From Apostichopus japonicus (Eukaryota > Echinodermata > Holothuroidea > Aspidochirotida > Stichopodidae): 64,000 bases of DNA. Below are positions 10,886 to 20,640 of this stretch, one piece after another; position 1 is the stretch's first letter; each line of letters begins with the position of its first letter. The notes beneath the pieces are model-generated. The model had not been told where the DNA came from, did not search any database, and saw nothing but the letters and a program-made list of their open reading frames with translations. The stretch spans positions 29,552,611-29,616,610 of the forward strand of contig NC_092576.1 of assembly GCF_037975245.1 (NCBI RefSeq), in the 5' to 3' direction. The position numbers were made by a program, and so were the translations under genes.

Positions 10886-11990
10886 ATGGCACATTGCCAG
10901 CAAAAATGCCAAAATACCTCCTCTCCTGGTCTCGATTACATTAACTACCAAATGCTTCAAAACACCCCTCCTGTTTTCGTTACATCCCACTCTTTAATTA
11001 ATGAAGTGCATGGAAATCCCCCAAAATAATTTAATACATTAACCTAACAAAGATGGTACCAAACCTCACAACTACCGACCAATTACTTTCCTTCCAGCTT
11101 TAGGTTAGATATTCGAGAGAATTATCGACAACCGCACCAGAACCCACTTAGATCAAAACAATTTAATTTCCCCATTTCAATCAGGCTTTCGCCAACACAA
11201 ATCCACTATAAACCAAACTTTCCGCCTATCCGAAGAAATACGCCTCGGCTTTGAAAAAAACATTTACACTCGTGCCGAATAGGCATTTGATAAAGCATGG
11301 CATAACGGAATTAGAATTAACTCCTCAAATTCAATCTCCCCTCCAACTACATAAGACTTTTCTCTTCTTTTCATATTGAGCGCAATGTAAACATCTGTTA
11401 CAAAAACTAGTTTTATCAGCTTCCATGCTGGCACTCAGCAGGGGGTGTTCTCAGCCCCCTCCTCTACACCCTATTTGTTAATGACCTAAACATCCCCCTC
11501 TTACTAGGTGCAACTATAGTCAATACGCCGATGACATCGCTATTTTGAGCACTAGTAAAAAAATTCATTTCCCGGAAATTAACATCATGAAAGAAATTTC
11601 ACATCTCGAAAAGTGGTACTCGAAATGCAAAATAAAAATAAATGCTTCAAAATGTAAGCTAGTTATCATATATCTAAAATCAATCTTTCTAACATTCCAA
11701 TCACTGCATTTCCTAGTGCAACTTTTCTTGGCATCACTTTTGATAAGAAACATACGTTTAAACTTCATTGTGCTAGAACTGCATGGCGATGTTGGTCTCA
11801 ATTTAAATTCCTTCAAATCCTTTCACACAAGTATAACTTCCCTCCAAATACTATTATCCGTATCTATAAAACCAAAATAAAGCCAATCCTCAGCTACGGG
11901 AGCATCTCCCTGCTTACTATCTATAATTCCAACAAACAAGTTTTAAACAGAATCCATACAACTAAAAAATGCACTAAAAAACCCTTCTTA
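10886..11990 (+). pseudogene. Jockey-like reverse transcriptase remnant
   Basis: Following several frames, the sequence gives SPGLDYINYQMLQNTPP, KPHNYRPITFLPALG, SPFQSGFRQHKSTINQTF, AFDKAWHNGIR, GVLSPLLYTLFVNDLN and YADDIAIL (near 11525), then WYSKCKIKINASKCK and ILSYGS. These are the successive conserved blocks of a Jockey/I-group RT, including the AFDKAW and YADD catalytic motifs. Stops and frameshifts are frequent. The coding stops near 12000 where the truncated Tx1-B copy begins after a short spacer. Confidence 0.8.
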
Positions 11991-12067
11991 TATATATCGG
12001 AACCTCGCATGTTCTTCATGCGGGCAACACAAGTCCTATTTTTAAACTTCTTGAAGAATTTGTATGC

Positions 12068-12410
12068 TTTTTACGTGCAAAGAAAACGGACACGGACCAA
12101 AGGTCAACAGAACCAAAAACAATCTCAGTCTGTAAAGCAACCACCACAAACAACCACCTGTAAAATAACCACCAAAAACCCAACTGAAACCCACAAAAAA
12201 ATCTCTCACTGACGTGGCGTTTAACGTGACGTGAAAAGGACACGGACCCAAAGGCCAACAGAAGCAAAACCCCCCCCCAAAAATAATACAAACCGTCCCC
12301 AAAAAGCCAACTCCATACCACAAACTGATAAAAAACAACCAATATTACGTAACGACCACGCAACCCCAATAACCAACTCACTCCAAACCCCACCCGGGGA
12401 ACGCCGTCCC
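12068..12410 (-). mobile_element. Tx1-like family B, 5'-truncated 3' end
   Basis: The plus strand starts GCTTTTTACGTGCAAAG, the family B 3' terminus as at 39512, and runs into the last codons of ORF2 (GTTCCCCGGGTGGG on the coding strand) before truncation near 12410. It holds both copies of the internal 3' UTR repeat typical of family B (GTCCGTGTCC units at about 12090 and 12240). A tandem repeat of TTTAACATTAACAT words follows at the truncated 5' junction (12415-12446). Confidence 0.82.
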
Positions 12411-12414
12411 CTAT

Positions 12415-12452
12415 TTAACATTAACATTTAAATTTAACATTAACATTAACAT
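12415..12452. repeat. Short tandem repeat at the 5' junction of the truncated Tx1-B copy
   Basis: TTTAACATTAACAT occurs at about 12415-12428 and again, extended by another TAACAT unit, at about 12433-12450. It lies exactly where the truncated element ends, as at the other Tx1-like 5' junctions in the window. Confidence 0.65.
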
Positions 12453-12634
12453 ATACAGAAACAACCTCGATAAGGACCCTTTAAATCAAAGATCATTTCC
12501 TCAAACACCAAGTCGTAACCACACACTTCCCGAATAAACGACACCAATCTATCTTCTCATTCCTTAGTACTTAACAACTTAAATCCCATTCAATAGCAAT
12601 CTCTCTCCCTCACTAGTTCTTTGTCTCCTTTGTT

Positions 12635-12834
12635 CCCCCCCCCCCCCCCCGACTTCGGAATCTTTCCTTCATTCACCCATGGCCGTCTATTCAATGCTAT
12701 TGTAACGATACTTCACTTATCAACCATACTCTGGCTCAAGAAAGACAAATGATCCTCAATAACAAAACAAAAGACAACGTTGTCTTTTCTTTGATAAGAA
12801 AACTATTATCCCCCGCAGGACCTCGTACGAGGTC
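12635..12834. other. Jockey-like 3' region with C16 tract and two palindromes
   Basis: This non-coding tail of the Jockey-like copy contains 16 consecutive C (12635-12650), a perfect 20-bp palindrome AAAAGACAACGTTGTCTTTT (12769-12788) and a perfect 16-bp palindrome GACCTCGTACGAGGTC (12819-12834). The second element head starts about 60 bases further on. The palindromes could form hairpins in the element RNA near its 3' end. Confidence 0.6.
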
Positions 12835-12892
12835 GATCAGGGGTAAAACTTCTTCACTACTGAAAGCTATCATTGATGAGTTACCTTTTTGA

Positions 12893-13440
12893 CATAGCGC
12901 CACCCCATCATCCTTCACTCTATTAATTACCCGCCATTCACAAAACGTACGCGTCCTTGGATACTAACACAACGTTACCGAAGCAAATTTCGAATCAAAG
13001 TGTCTCTCTTCAAAAGGAGTTCCTATTCTTTCCGTCTTAGGCTGGAAACTTGGAAACTATTAACTAATAACTCTACCAAATCACTCAGTGCTTCAAATGC
13101 CAACTCTTTGGGACACACCGACCAAAGCTGTAAAAATCAAACCAGATGCCTCAGCTGTGGCGAAAATCACAGAGTAAAAGACTGCCCAGAACAAAAAGAA
13201 GACACAAAATGTGGCAATTGCTCAGGGACTCATGCCGCCCTTTACAAAGGCTACCCAAAATTTAAAGAAGTTAAATTTGAAGCCATTAATAAACCAGAAG
13301 AACAGAGAACGTACGCGAATGTTACCAAATCTTGCCCTAAAATTTAAATAACGAATAAAATCGCCACCTATTTATGGTTTACACAATGTTATTGCACAAT
13401 ACTTCTCTTCTCAGCATCACCCTGACTGAATAATAGACAA
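12893..13440 (+). mobile_element. Jockey-like LINE copy 2, 5' part only
   Basis: TAGCGCCACCCCATCATCC repeats the head of copy 1 at 4780, so the two copies lie head to tail. It contains a 5' UTR and an ORF1 fragment and is cut off by the Tx1-B derivative beginning near 13450. Confidence 0.6.
13000..13347 (+). pseudogene. Jockey-like ORF1 fragment with zinc knuckles
   Basis: This is the same protein type as 5041-5771 but extending further toward the C-terminus. It lacks most of the N-terminal half and has a partly lost first knuckle (LGHTDQSC). CLSCGENHRVKDC and CGNCSGTHAALYKGYPKF follow, the usual series of Jockey/I-group ORF1 knuckles. The final segment is FEAINKPEEQRTYANV. There is no credible start codon for a whole ORF1p. 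Confidence 0.72.
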
Positions 13441-13449
13441 CTTTCCCTC

Positions 13450-14636
13450 GGGTGAAAAAAGTGTCTATTGTACATGGGGCCCACATTGCATATCCGGGCC
13501 AACCTCGCACTTGTTGGAGGTGTGGGCTGGAAGGGCATGAGGCCAGGTTGAGCCCGAACAAGCGGTGTAGCCGCTGTTTACAGGTTGGGCATACCCTGGC
13601 CGAGTGTAAAGGGGATATCGTGTGTAACTCGTGTGGGGAAACTGGCCATCTCGCCCGTTTTTGCCCAGACCGCTCATACGCCGCGAGAGTGGCTACGGGC
13701 GTGGCTGAAGCGGTCCCCGTTCCGGCCTCTGACACCGTGTCACCTGATGCTCTGTTGATCGCCCCAGTGTCCGACACTATCGCCCCGGTGGAGTATTTGT
13801 TTCCCCTTTTGTTTACCACCTCGTCTGCCAGCCTGCCCACTGAGGCGGAGCTGGACAAAACGGCGGAGATGTTACTAGCGGAGTGGCATGCGGAGCAGGT
13901 TGCGCTTGTACTGGTTCACCGGTAGCTACGCCCGCAATCGGTGGCCCAAGAGACATTAAGTGACTCGCCCATGGAGGAATGCACCACAGCCTTAGTAGTT
14001 GTGGCTAAGGAGTCCTCCGATTGGTTTGATGGGACGAAACAGGCCACTGATCTCATTGACTCGAGTGGCCCTTCCACCCTGCCCGCAGTCGCTTCCGCTA
14101 TACCAGACACGATGGTCGTTAGTGGACCTCCTGTTCCTGTCAGGGAGGTCCACTCAATCAAAGGTGGACGGAGAACTCTGAAGTCTTAGAACTCTGCTCG
14201 CTCGAAGGAAAAGGGGGAACACTGCTAGGGGCCTGAAAAGACCCGTATTGCGAAAACTTCGCAGGTAATGCGCAAGCCTGTCGTGTACTATCGGGACGGC
14301 GTACCCCGGATAAATTTGAGTGAGTTAGTTGTTAGGTGCGGGGGGGGGGGGTTGTGTGGACGTTACATAATATGGGTTGGGGGGTTCTGTTTGTGGTTTG
14401 GAGTTGGCTTTTTGGGGCTGGTTTGTACAGCTTTATTGTTTTGGTTCTGTTAGCCTTTGGGTCCGTGTCCTTTTCAGCTCACGTTTAACGCTACATTTTA
14501 TACATTTGTGGGTTAGTGAAAGATTTCTGTTTGTGGGTTCTCGGTTGGATTTTTGGTGGTTGCTAAACAGACCTGGATTGTGTTTGGTTTTGTTGACCTT
14601 TGGTCCGTGTCCGTTTCTTTGCACGTAAAAGCACAC
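13450..14636 (+). mobile_element. Tx1-like family B derivative: ORF1 plus 3' end, ORF2 deleted
   Basis: The copy is 5'-truncated inside ORF1 just before the zinc knuckles. ORF1 runs to its C-terminus near 14265 and is joined directly to the last codons of ORF2 (KPVVYYRDGVPR) and the family B 3' UTR, ending GCACGTAAAAGC at 14636. Nearly all of the roughly 3.4-kb ORF2 is missing. The 3' UTR retains the two spaced repeats with GTCCGTGTCC (about 14460 and 14600). This is the layout of an ORF1-only non-autonomous L1 derivative. Confidence 0.78.
13452..14189 (+). pseudogene. Tx1-B ORF1, C-terminal half
   Basis: The sequence gives YPGQPRTCWRCGLEGHEARL, then CSRCLQVGHTLAEC and CNSCGETGHLARFC, the zinc-knuckle block of family B ORF1. 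In the first knuckle the last cysteine is replaced (LSPNK instead of LCPNK). The frame stops at 13925, and the C-terminal part (SPMEECTTALVVVAKESSDWF, STLPAVASAIPDTMV) continues in another frame to 14189. It is inactive. Confidence 0.8.
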
Positions 14637-14783
14637 TAATAGTGTTCTTCTAGTCTCAACATTACTCCTGATTTGTTATTTCTGTAATAATATTTTTCTT
14701 TGGAGTTAACGTGGATTTTCTCTATAATAATTATCTATAGTCTATATATATGTGTGTTTGTTTCTCTTCTTTTCATATTTCTG

Positions 14784-15020
14784 TGATTGAAATTGCCCCA
14801 CGCCGTGCTGCCTATAACAGTAGAATACCGGCTGCGAACACCATGATTCATAAGGTCTGCAAGCAGTATGGGGTCACGTTTGTCAAGTGGTGAAGCGGGC
14901 GCATTTTCAGCGCAAACGATACAATGCACCGGAAAATGTTTGCCCGAGACGGGCTGCATTTTAGTATAGATGGGGCCAGGGCTGGCAAGGGCCATAGGTT
15001 ACACCATTCCGAGATGCCAA
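14784..15020 (+). pseudogene. SGNH/GDSL-hydrolase-like C-terminal fragment
   Basis: One frame with a single stop reads VIEIAPRRAAYNSRIPAAN, KVCKQYGVTFVKW and FARDGLHFSIDGA. DGLHFS fits block V (Asp-x-x-His) of SGNH hydrolases. SGNH esterase domains are known as passengers in CR1-like LINE ORF1 and in some other retroelements. No block I is visible upstream, so only the C-terminal third remains. The parent element is unclear; a direct repeat of the adjacent Gypsy 3' region starts right after it. Confidence 0.5.
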
Positions 15021-15548
15021 ACGAAAGGTCCACGAAGTAAGATTAAATCTGACTTCATAATCAAATACATAGAGTAGATACTGAAATGGAATTTATAGGC
15101 AGAAGGATAATACCAATCACACTATAAAACTAAACTGATCAATGAGGCTAATCACACGTAAGTCTTCGTATATGACGTTCCTTTGATACTCGAAGTGCTT
15201 ATACATTTGCTTTATTTGCTGTGTTATGAATAGCAAAGATGTTAACTTTATAATTATAACCGTGTCAAACAGGATACGTCCATTTATTTTCAAAGGAAAA
15301 CCTGAACGGAGTGCGAGATGCCACAAAGTCAGGACGTGACTGCAAAGAAACGACAGGAAGAACGGAGGTGGCTGTGGTATTGTTACTATTAACTGTAGTT
15401 GTTACGGACAATTTGTCATTCTGAGCTATCTACTTTGTATAGCTCCTACTTACATTTTAAGTGATGTGATTATGATATATAGGCTCTTGGCAACCAACTG
15501 CAACTGCAAGTGTGTAAGTGTCATATTTACAGTGATCCATTAAAGATG
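15017..15548. repeat. Direct repeat unit 1 (about 530 bp) ending in a Gypsy-1 LTR copy
   Basis: It begins CCAAACGAAAGGTCCACGAAG and is repeated nearly identically at 15670-16202. Its last 175 bases (15373 on, starting TGTGGTATTG) are a Gypsy-1 LTR sequence, preceded by the purine-rich GGAGGTGGC that also precedes the 5' LTR at 16028. The first 350 bases are unrecognised, with an open frame on the minus strand. Confidence 0.82.
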
Positions 15549-15669
15549 GAAAGGTCAAACGAAAGGTCAAACGAAAGGTGTGTAAGGTCAAACGGTGTGA
15601 AAGGTGTGAAAGGTCAAACGAAAGGTGTGTAAGTGTCATATTTACAGTGATCCATTAAAGATGGAAAGG
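15549..15669. repeat. Tandem GGTCAAACGAAA array between the direct repeats
   Basis: Short units AAAGGTCAAACG and GGTGTGTAAG alternate in this stretch. Part of the LTR tail (GTGTAAGTGTCATATTTAC) recurs inside it, so it was built by slippage or amplification of the LTR 3' end and the first bases of the repeat unit. Confidence 0.72.
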
Positions 15670-16202
15670 CCAAACGAAAGGTCCACGAAGTAAGATTAAA
15701 TCTGACTTCATAATCAAATACACAGAGTAGATACTGAAATGGAATTTATAGGCAGAAGGATAATACCAATCACACTATAAAACTAAACTGATCAATGAGG
15801 CTAATCACACGTAAGTCTTCGTATATGACGTTCCTTTGATACTCGAAGTGCTTATACATTTGCTTTATTTGCTGTGTTATGAATAGCAAAGATGTTAACT
15901 TTATAATTATAACTGTGTCAAACAGGATACGTCCATTTAATTTCAAAGGAAAACCTGAACGGAGTGCGAGAGATGCCACAAAGTCAGGACGTGACTGCAA
16001 AGAAACGACAGGAAGAACGGAGGTGGCTGTGGTATTGTTACTATTAACTGTAGTTGTTACGGACAATTTGTCATTCTGAGCTATCTACTTTGTATAGCTC
16101 CTACTTACATTTTAAGTGATGTGATTATGATATATAGGCTCTTGGCAACCAACTGCAACTGCAAGTGTGTAAGTGTCATATTTACAGTGATCCATTAAAG
16201 AT
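15670..16202. repeat. Direct repeat unit 2, ending in the Gypsy-1 5' LTR
   Basis: This is nearly identical to 15017-15548 apart from small indels (for example AGAGAG for AGAG near 15968). It leads directly into the primer binding site of Gypsy-1. Confidence 0.82.
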
Positions 16203-16211
16203 CAAGATACA
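16028..16211 (+). repeat. Gypsy-1 5' LTR
   Basis: This 184-bp LTR matches 19802-19980 over its length (ACGGACAATTTGTCATTC, GAGCTATCTACTTTG and AGCTCCTAC are shared). The primer binding site starts 9 bases after it. Confidence 0.8.
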
Positions 16212-16219
16212 TGACAAAA

Positions 16220-16236
16220 TGGCGACGAGGATGGGA
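16220..16236 (+). promoter_or_regulatory. Gypsy-1 primer binding site
   Basis: TGGCGACGAGGATGGGA lies just downstream of the 5' LTR, the position of a tRNA primer binding site in Gypsy elements. Which tRNA it matches would need a comparison with host tRNAs. Confidence 0.65.
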
Positions 16237-16460
16237 TTCAAAGTAGCCTGTGAAAATTGTTGGATCTTATAAGCAGATTTTTCAAGATAACTTTCGCTAA
16301 TTGTCAATGTGTTGTTCCTGTGCAGTGCAATTGGCTAGGCCTATATACGTTATACAGTAGGTAATACCCTAGACTGTGAGTGAATAGTGTGAGAAACGTT
16401 ACCTTACTAAAGCTGACTAACATTGCTACTGGAATTGTTTAGAAATTTCTGAAAGCAGAG

Positions 16461-17288
16461 ATGGCAATTATTACATTGGAAGCCTACAATTCTGAGGAAC
16501 AGCGGAGTTCCTATTGTGAGAGATTAGAACAATACTTCATTTTGAACGATGTGAATACAGATATAAAGAAAGTTGCAGCACTCATTGCAGCGATGGGGAG
16601 TAAGACCTACAGACTGTTGAAAGACTTAGTATCACCCAACAAACCATCAGAAATGACATTTAAGGACATAAGCTAAAAAATCTCTGCCATGGCAGAGCGA
16701 TTCAAATTTTATGCCAGAAAGCAGGAAAGTGTTACGCAATATTTCGCAGAATTTAAGAGACTGGCTAGTCTTACGTGACGCATTTGTGATGAACATGCTC
16801 AGAGACGCCTTTTCTCTCAGGATGATAAGCTGACCATGGAGAAGGCATTCAGCGAGGCGTTGAGTCTTGAAACTGCTAACACAAACACAGCGATGGTACG
16901 AGGTGCATCAGGAACAGCTAATTCAGCAGTGAACGCCGTGAACATGGATCATGTCAGATTTTTCTGTTGCGGGAAGCCAGGGCATATCAAAAAGTATTGT
17001 AGCCACAAAAATGCAGATTGTAGTAAGTGTGGTAAAAGAGGTCATTTAAGTCAGTGTAGAGGTAAGGATATCGCTGATAGGGCAACTGGGGGCAGGAGAA
17101 TGAGTTTTTCAAAGAACAGTGGTAAAAAGTCCAAAAAGAAGTGGGAATCAAAAGTAAAATACATGGGAGATGAAGAGTCAACAAGTGATGATGCTAAAGA
17201 TAGTGATACGGACAGTAATGGGTGTAAAAGTGCTTGGCCAGTGTACGCTATTCAAATTGCCCATGAGAGGAAAAGTGATGGTGATTAA
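16461..17288 (+). pseudogene. Gypsy-1 gag
   Basis: One continuous frame with two stops (TAA at 16674, TGA near 16776). The N-terminal part MAIITLEAYNSEEQRSSYCERLEQYF and RLLKDLVSPNKPSE is a typical Gypsy capsid domain, followed by FKFYARKQESVTQYFAEFKRLA. The C-terminal part carries FFCCGKPGHIKKYC and CSKCGKRGHLSQC, two CCHC nucleocapsid knuckles (the first starts CC rather than Cx2C). Then comes a basic stretch and an acidic Ser/Asp tail. The ATG at 16461 follows a leader of about 240 bases after the primer binding site. Confidence 0.82.
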
Positions 17289-17329
17289 CCACTCATGGCA
17301 AGGGTAGAAATAAACGATAAGAATGTTAA

Positions 17330-19731
17330 TATGGAGATGGGACGTGACTGGTTGTCAGTTCTGAGAGTACACTGCAAAAAGGTGTCTCAGGTCAACCAAG
17401 TAACAAAACTGACAGATTCTATTTTCTAATTATGATGTGTTCAAGGATGACTTGGGTTGTGTAAAGGGAGTGAAGGTAAAATTAGAGCTTGTAGAGGAGG
17501 TACAGCCTCAAGTCTCAAGTTGGGGAAGAGTTCAAAAGAATGGTTCAGTTGGGAGTACTAGAAAAAGTAGATTACTCCAACTGGGCAGCCCCGATAGTAC
17601 CGGTCAGAAAGCCTGACAGTAGTATTAGAGTGTGCGGTGACTACAAGGTCACAGTGAATCCAGGCCTAAAGAGTACCACCGTCTTCCAAAAATTAAACCG
17701 GGGTGATAAATTTACCAAGTTAGATCTTACCCATGCCTATCAGCAAGTACAGATAGATGAGTCATCCAGAGACTATGTGTGTATACATACTCACCTGGGA
17801 TTGTTCAGTTATATCAGGTTACCATTTGGCATAGCCAGTGCTACTGCCATCTTCCAAGAATTGATGGAGAAATACTAAGCGGGTTAAAAGGTGTTGTATG
17901 TTACGTGGATGACCTATTTGTGACTGGTTTGTAATGACAAAGAACACATGGAAAATTTACATGCAGTATTAACTCCGTTTAAGTGAATGGGAACTTCGTA
18001 AGTAAGTGTACATTCATGCAAGACACAGTGGAGTATTTAGGGTTCGTGTTAAATGCTGAGGGAATTGCACCCACACAGTCAAAGGTTGAGGTTATTATAA
18101 ATTCCAGCGAGTTACACTCATTGTGTGGTTTAATTAGCTACTACCGGAAGTTTCTGCCAAGTCTTGAAACTGTAATGGCCCCACTAAATGAGCTTAAAGG
18201 GGGACAAGACATTCGTCTGGACCCAACAATGTGAAACAGCTCTAAACGAAGTCAAGCAGCTTTAAAGCTCATCCAAAGTTGTTACACTATGACCTAAGAA
18301 GGGAGTTTCGTCTTGCCACAGATGCCTCACCAAGGGGGTTGGGAACTGTCATATCTCATATTATTGATGGAGTGGAGAGGCCAATAGCATATGCTTCCCG
18401 TTCTTTCACTCAGGCAGAGAGGAACTACTCACAATTGGAAAGGGAGGCTTTAGCTATCATTTTTGCCACCTAGCATTTCAGCAGTATTTGTTTGCACGCA
18501 AATTTACCTTGCTAACGGACTTCTTGAAAAGACTCCCTATTCAGAATCACAATCATCAACCAGCTGATACAGATTTTTCAGTATTTTGGACAAATGAGGC
18601 AACAGCACTAAACGAAACTCAAATTGACAGTTTACAAATTATCTCAGATCAGATTAAGAGCAATGAGGGATAAACATCTCTCAAGGGTACTTTATTTCAC
18701 TGTGCATGGATGGTCTGAAGACTTGACTGAAGAATATAGTTGTTGGAAGAGGAACAGAAATGAATTAACAGTGGAAGAGGGATGCCTACTTTGGGGTTTA
18801 AGAGAATGAAGTCATTGGCCAGGATGCATGTTTTCTGGCCAAAGATTGATCAGGACATTGAAAAGATTGTGAGAAGTTGTCATGTGTGCTCACAGCTGGG
18901 TGATCCAATTAAAGCACCATATCAGTGCACCATATCAGCACTCCGCAAAATATTTGCAAGTTGGGGACTTCCCGAGCAGCTGGTTTCGGACAGTGGTCAC
19001 ATCAATTTTAGATTTTTTTGAAAGAAAATGCAATAAAGCATGTTAGATCTCCTCCCGACACCCTGCCACAAACGGTGAAGCAGAAAGGTTTGTAAAGACC
19101 TTTAAGATGGCAATGAAAGCCTGAAAAGGTGCAGCCGGCTCCATCCAAACAAAAGTGACAAGGTTGTTACTCTCATATCGTTCCACCCCACCCACATATT
19201 CTCAGAAGGGAAACGCCCGCAAAAAAAGGTTGTTGGGTAGAGACATTAGGACACGGCTTGATCATTTCAGGCCTAATCTGGCCAAGGCAGTCAGAAAGAG
19301 GCAGAGGGGGATGAACCCAAAGCACTGCCCAGGCAACTAAATTTAGGAGACTCAGTCCTGGTTAGGGATTACAGGCTGAACATTGAACGTTCGGTAGAAG
19401 GTGAAGTTGTGGAAGTACTTGGTCCACTTACATACAAGGTTCAAGTAGAAGAAAAAAAAATGGAAACGACACATTAACCAGCTTGAAGGAAACAGTGCCA
19501 GTAAGGCTGGCTCAAGATTTCTGCAGCGAAAGTTCACTTGAACAATTTGCCAGACTTCAGTCAGATGAACATAGGGACCTGACTTCATTGATTCCCATGT
19601 CTCAGCCCCTACCATCGGTTTCCCCAAATTTTACAACTCCTACTAACATTTCAGTTGATCAAAACAAGGGGGCCCAATCTCCTATTCTACGCAGATCCCA
19701 GAGACAGCCCAAGAAAGTGGTTGATTTATAG
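17330..19731 (+). pseudogene. Gypsy-1 pol remnant (RT, RNase H, integrase)
   Basis: The protease is nearly gone (GRDWLSVL near 17340 remains). RT shows VLEKVDYSNWAAPIVPV, IRVCGDYK, FTKLDLTHAYQQVQ, LPFGIASATAIFQ and CYVDDLFVTG near 17895-17935 (catalytic YVDD). The segment between VNPGLK and FQKLNRG is shortened. RNase H follows with FRLATDASPRGLGTV and PIAYASRSFTQAERNYSQLE. The integrase zinc-binding part gives MHVFWPKIDQDIEKIVRSCHVC, then, after a core deletion, FASWGLPEQLVSDSG. A C-terminal chromodomain-like segment (LTYKVQVEEKK) and tail end at 19731. Many frames are needed. Confidence 0.85.
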
Positions 19732-19801
19732 CATGTAGTTATTCACTGAAGTTTGGCAATATTTCGGGATATTAAGTGTTATCTATCAGAGGGGGGAGGG
19801 C

Positions 19802-19980
19802 TGTGTTATTGTTACTATTAGTTGTAGTTGTTACGGACAATTTGTCATTCTGAGCTATCTACTTTGTATAGCTCCTACCTACATTGTAAGTGATGATTAT
19901 GAAAAACAGCCTCTTGGCAACCAACTGCAAACATGTGTGTAAGTGTTATATTTGCAGTGATCATTAAAGATGAAGATACA
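19802..19980 (+). repeat. Gypsy-1 3' LTR
   Basis: This is a 179-bp copy of the 5' LTR preceded by the polypurine tract at 19788-19800. It differs from the 5' LTR by scattered substitutions and small deletions, so the insertion is not recent. Confidence 0.82.
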
Positions 19981-20640
19981 TGAACCATCAATAAATAACG
20001 TTGTATAGAATATACAATGTGGCAACGTACTTAATGGAACAGTGCGTACGATTAGTGTGAAATAACTGTATTTGTTTACGTTGTTTTCATTTTCTTCGTT
20101 CCGTCGTCGTGTTGTGTTCCAATGGTGTCGTTGTACTAATGAGAGCGTTTTGTTTTTCAGTGCCTCGGTGGTTATTGACGTGGGTTGTGAAGTTCGGTGG
20201 CAATTGAAGGCCGGCATTTGGTTCATCGCGCCAACAAATCCAGTAGGAGAGCAACATCTCCCGTGCCGAAAAGTCCACGCAAATTACAAAAGCGAGAACA
20301 ACCCAAGGTTAATAATATATAATTAAAAATTACAAAGCGTGTTGGCCCCCTGGTAAACTGTTGTAATATTCTTGTTTCCTATGACCACATAAATTTTGCG
20401 CAGAATGTCAATTGATTATTGATAAAACTTTCCTGTTATAATAGATCCAATGGTTAAATAATTAAGTCTAATGAGTTTATGAAGACGTTTTAAGGTTAAA
20501 CGACGTCAACGTCTAGAACGCTTGCGAACAAAAGGTGTTAATGGCGGTTGGCTGGTGAATGTTGTTAACACTTTTGAAATAATTGTCATACTAATTTATA
20601 TGGATTTCTGGTTGTTCTCTTTGAAATTCAGAGGACGAAT
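19981..20640. other. No recognisable gene
   Basis: There is a short palindromic stretch at about 20003-20016 (TTGTATAGAATATACAA). Otherwise I see only AT-rich sequence and small open frames with no recognisable motif. Confidence 0.4.

Larger units (their letters stand above)
4780..12892 (+). mobile_element. Jockey-like LINE copy 1, internally deleted, carrying two later insertions
   Basis: The 5' end starts near TAGCGCCATCCCATGATCC, and the same head recurs at 12893. ORF1 remnants (5041-5771) are followed after only about 120 bases by the RT domain (10886 onward) once the nested Tx1-like element 5905-10863 is removed. The endonuclease and the RT N-terminus are therefore missing. RT coding runs to about 11990, where a truncated Tx1-B copy (12068-12410) sits. 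The remaining 3' part (about 12450-12890) carries a C16 tract and two strong palindromes. Assignment to the Jockey/I group rests on the ORF1 zinc-knuckle type and the YADD-type RT. Confidence 0.68.
16028..19980 (+). mobile_element. Gypsy LTR retrotransposon 1, decayed
   Basis: The short LTRs begin TGTG(G)TATTG/TGTTATTG and end AGATACA: 5' LTR 16028-16211, 3' LTR 19802-19980. A primer binding site TGGCGACGAGGATGGGA follows at 16220. A purine tract AGAGGGGGGAGGG (19788-19800) precedes the 3' LTR. Gag and pol remnants occupy the interior with many deletions. No target duplication is seen, consistent with the duplicated sequence upstream of the 5' LTR. Confidence 0.82.

Noticed and set aside
12042-12427. 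Membrane-protein-like minus-strand frames
   Set aside because: They are Tx1-B 3' UTR read in the sense direction (G/T-rich), not a conserved protein; the same occurs at 14268-14628 and 62903-63337.
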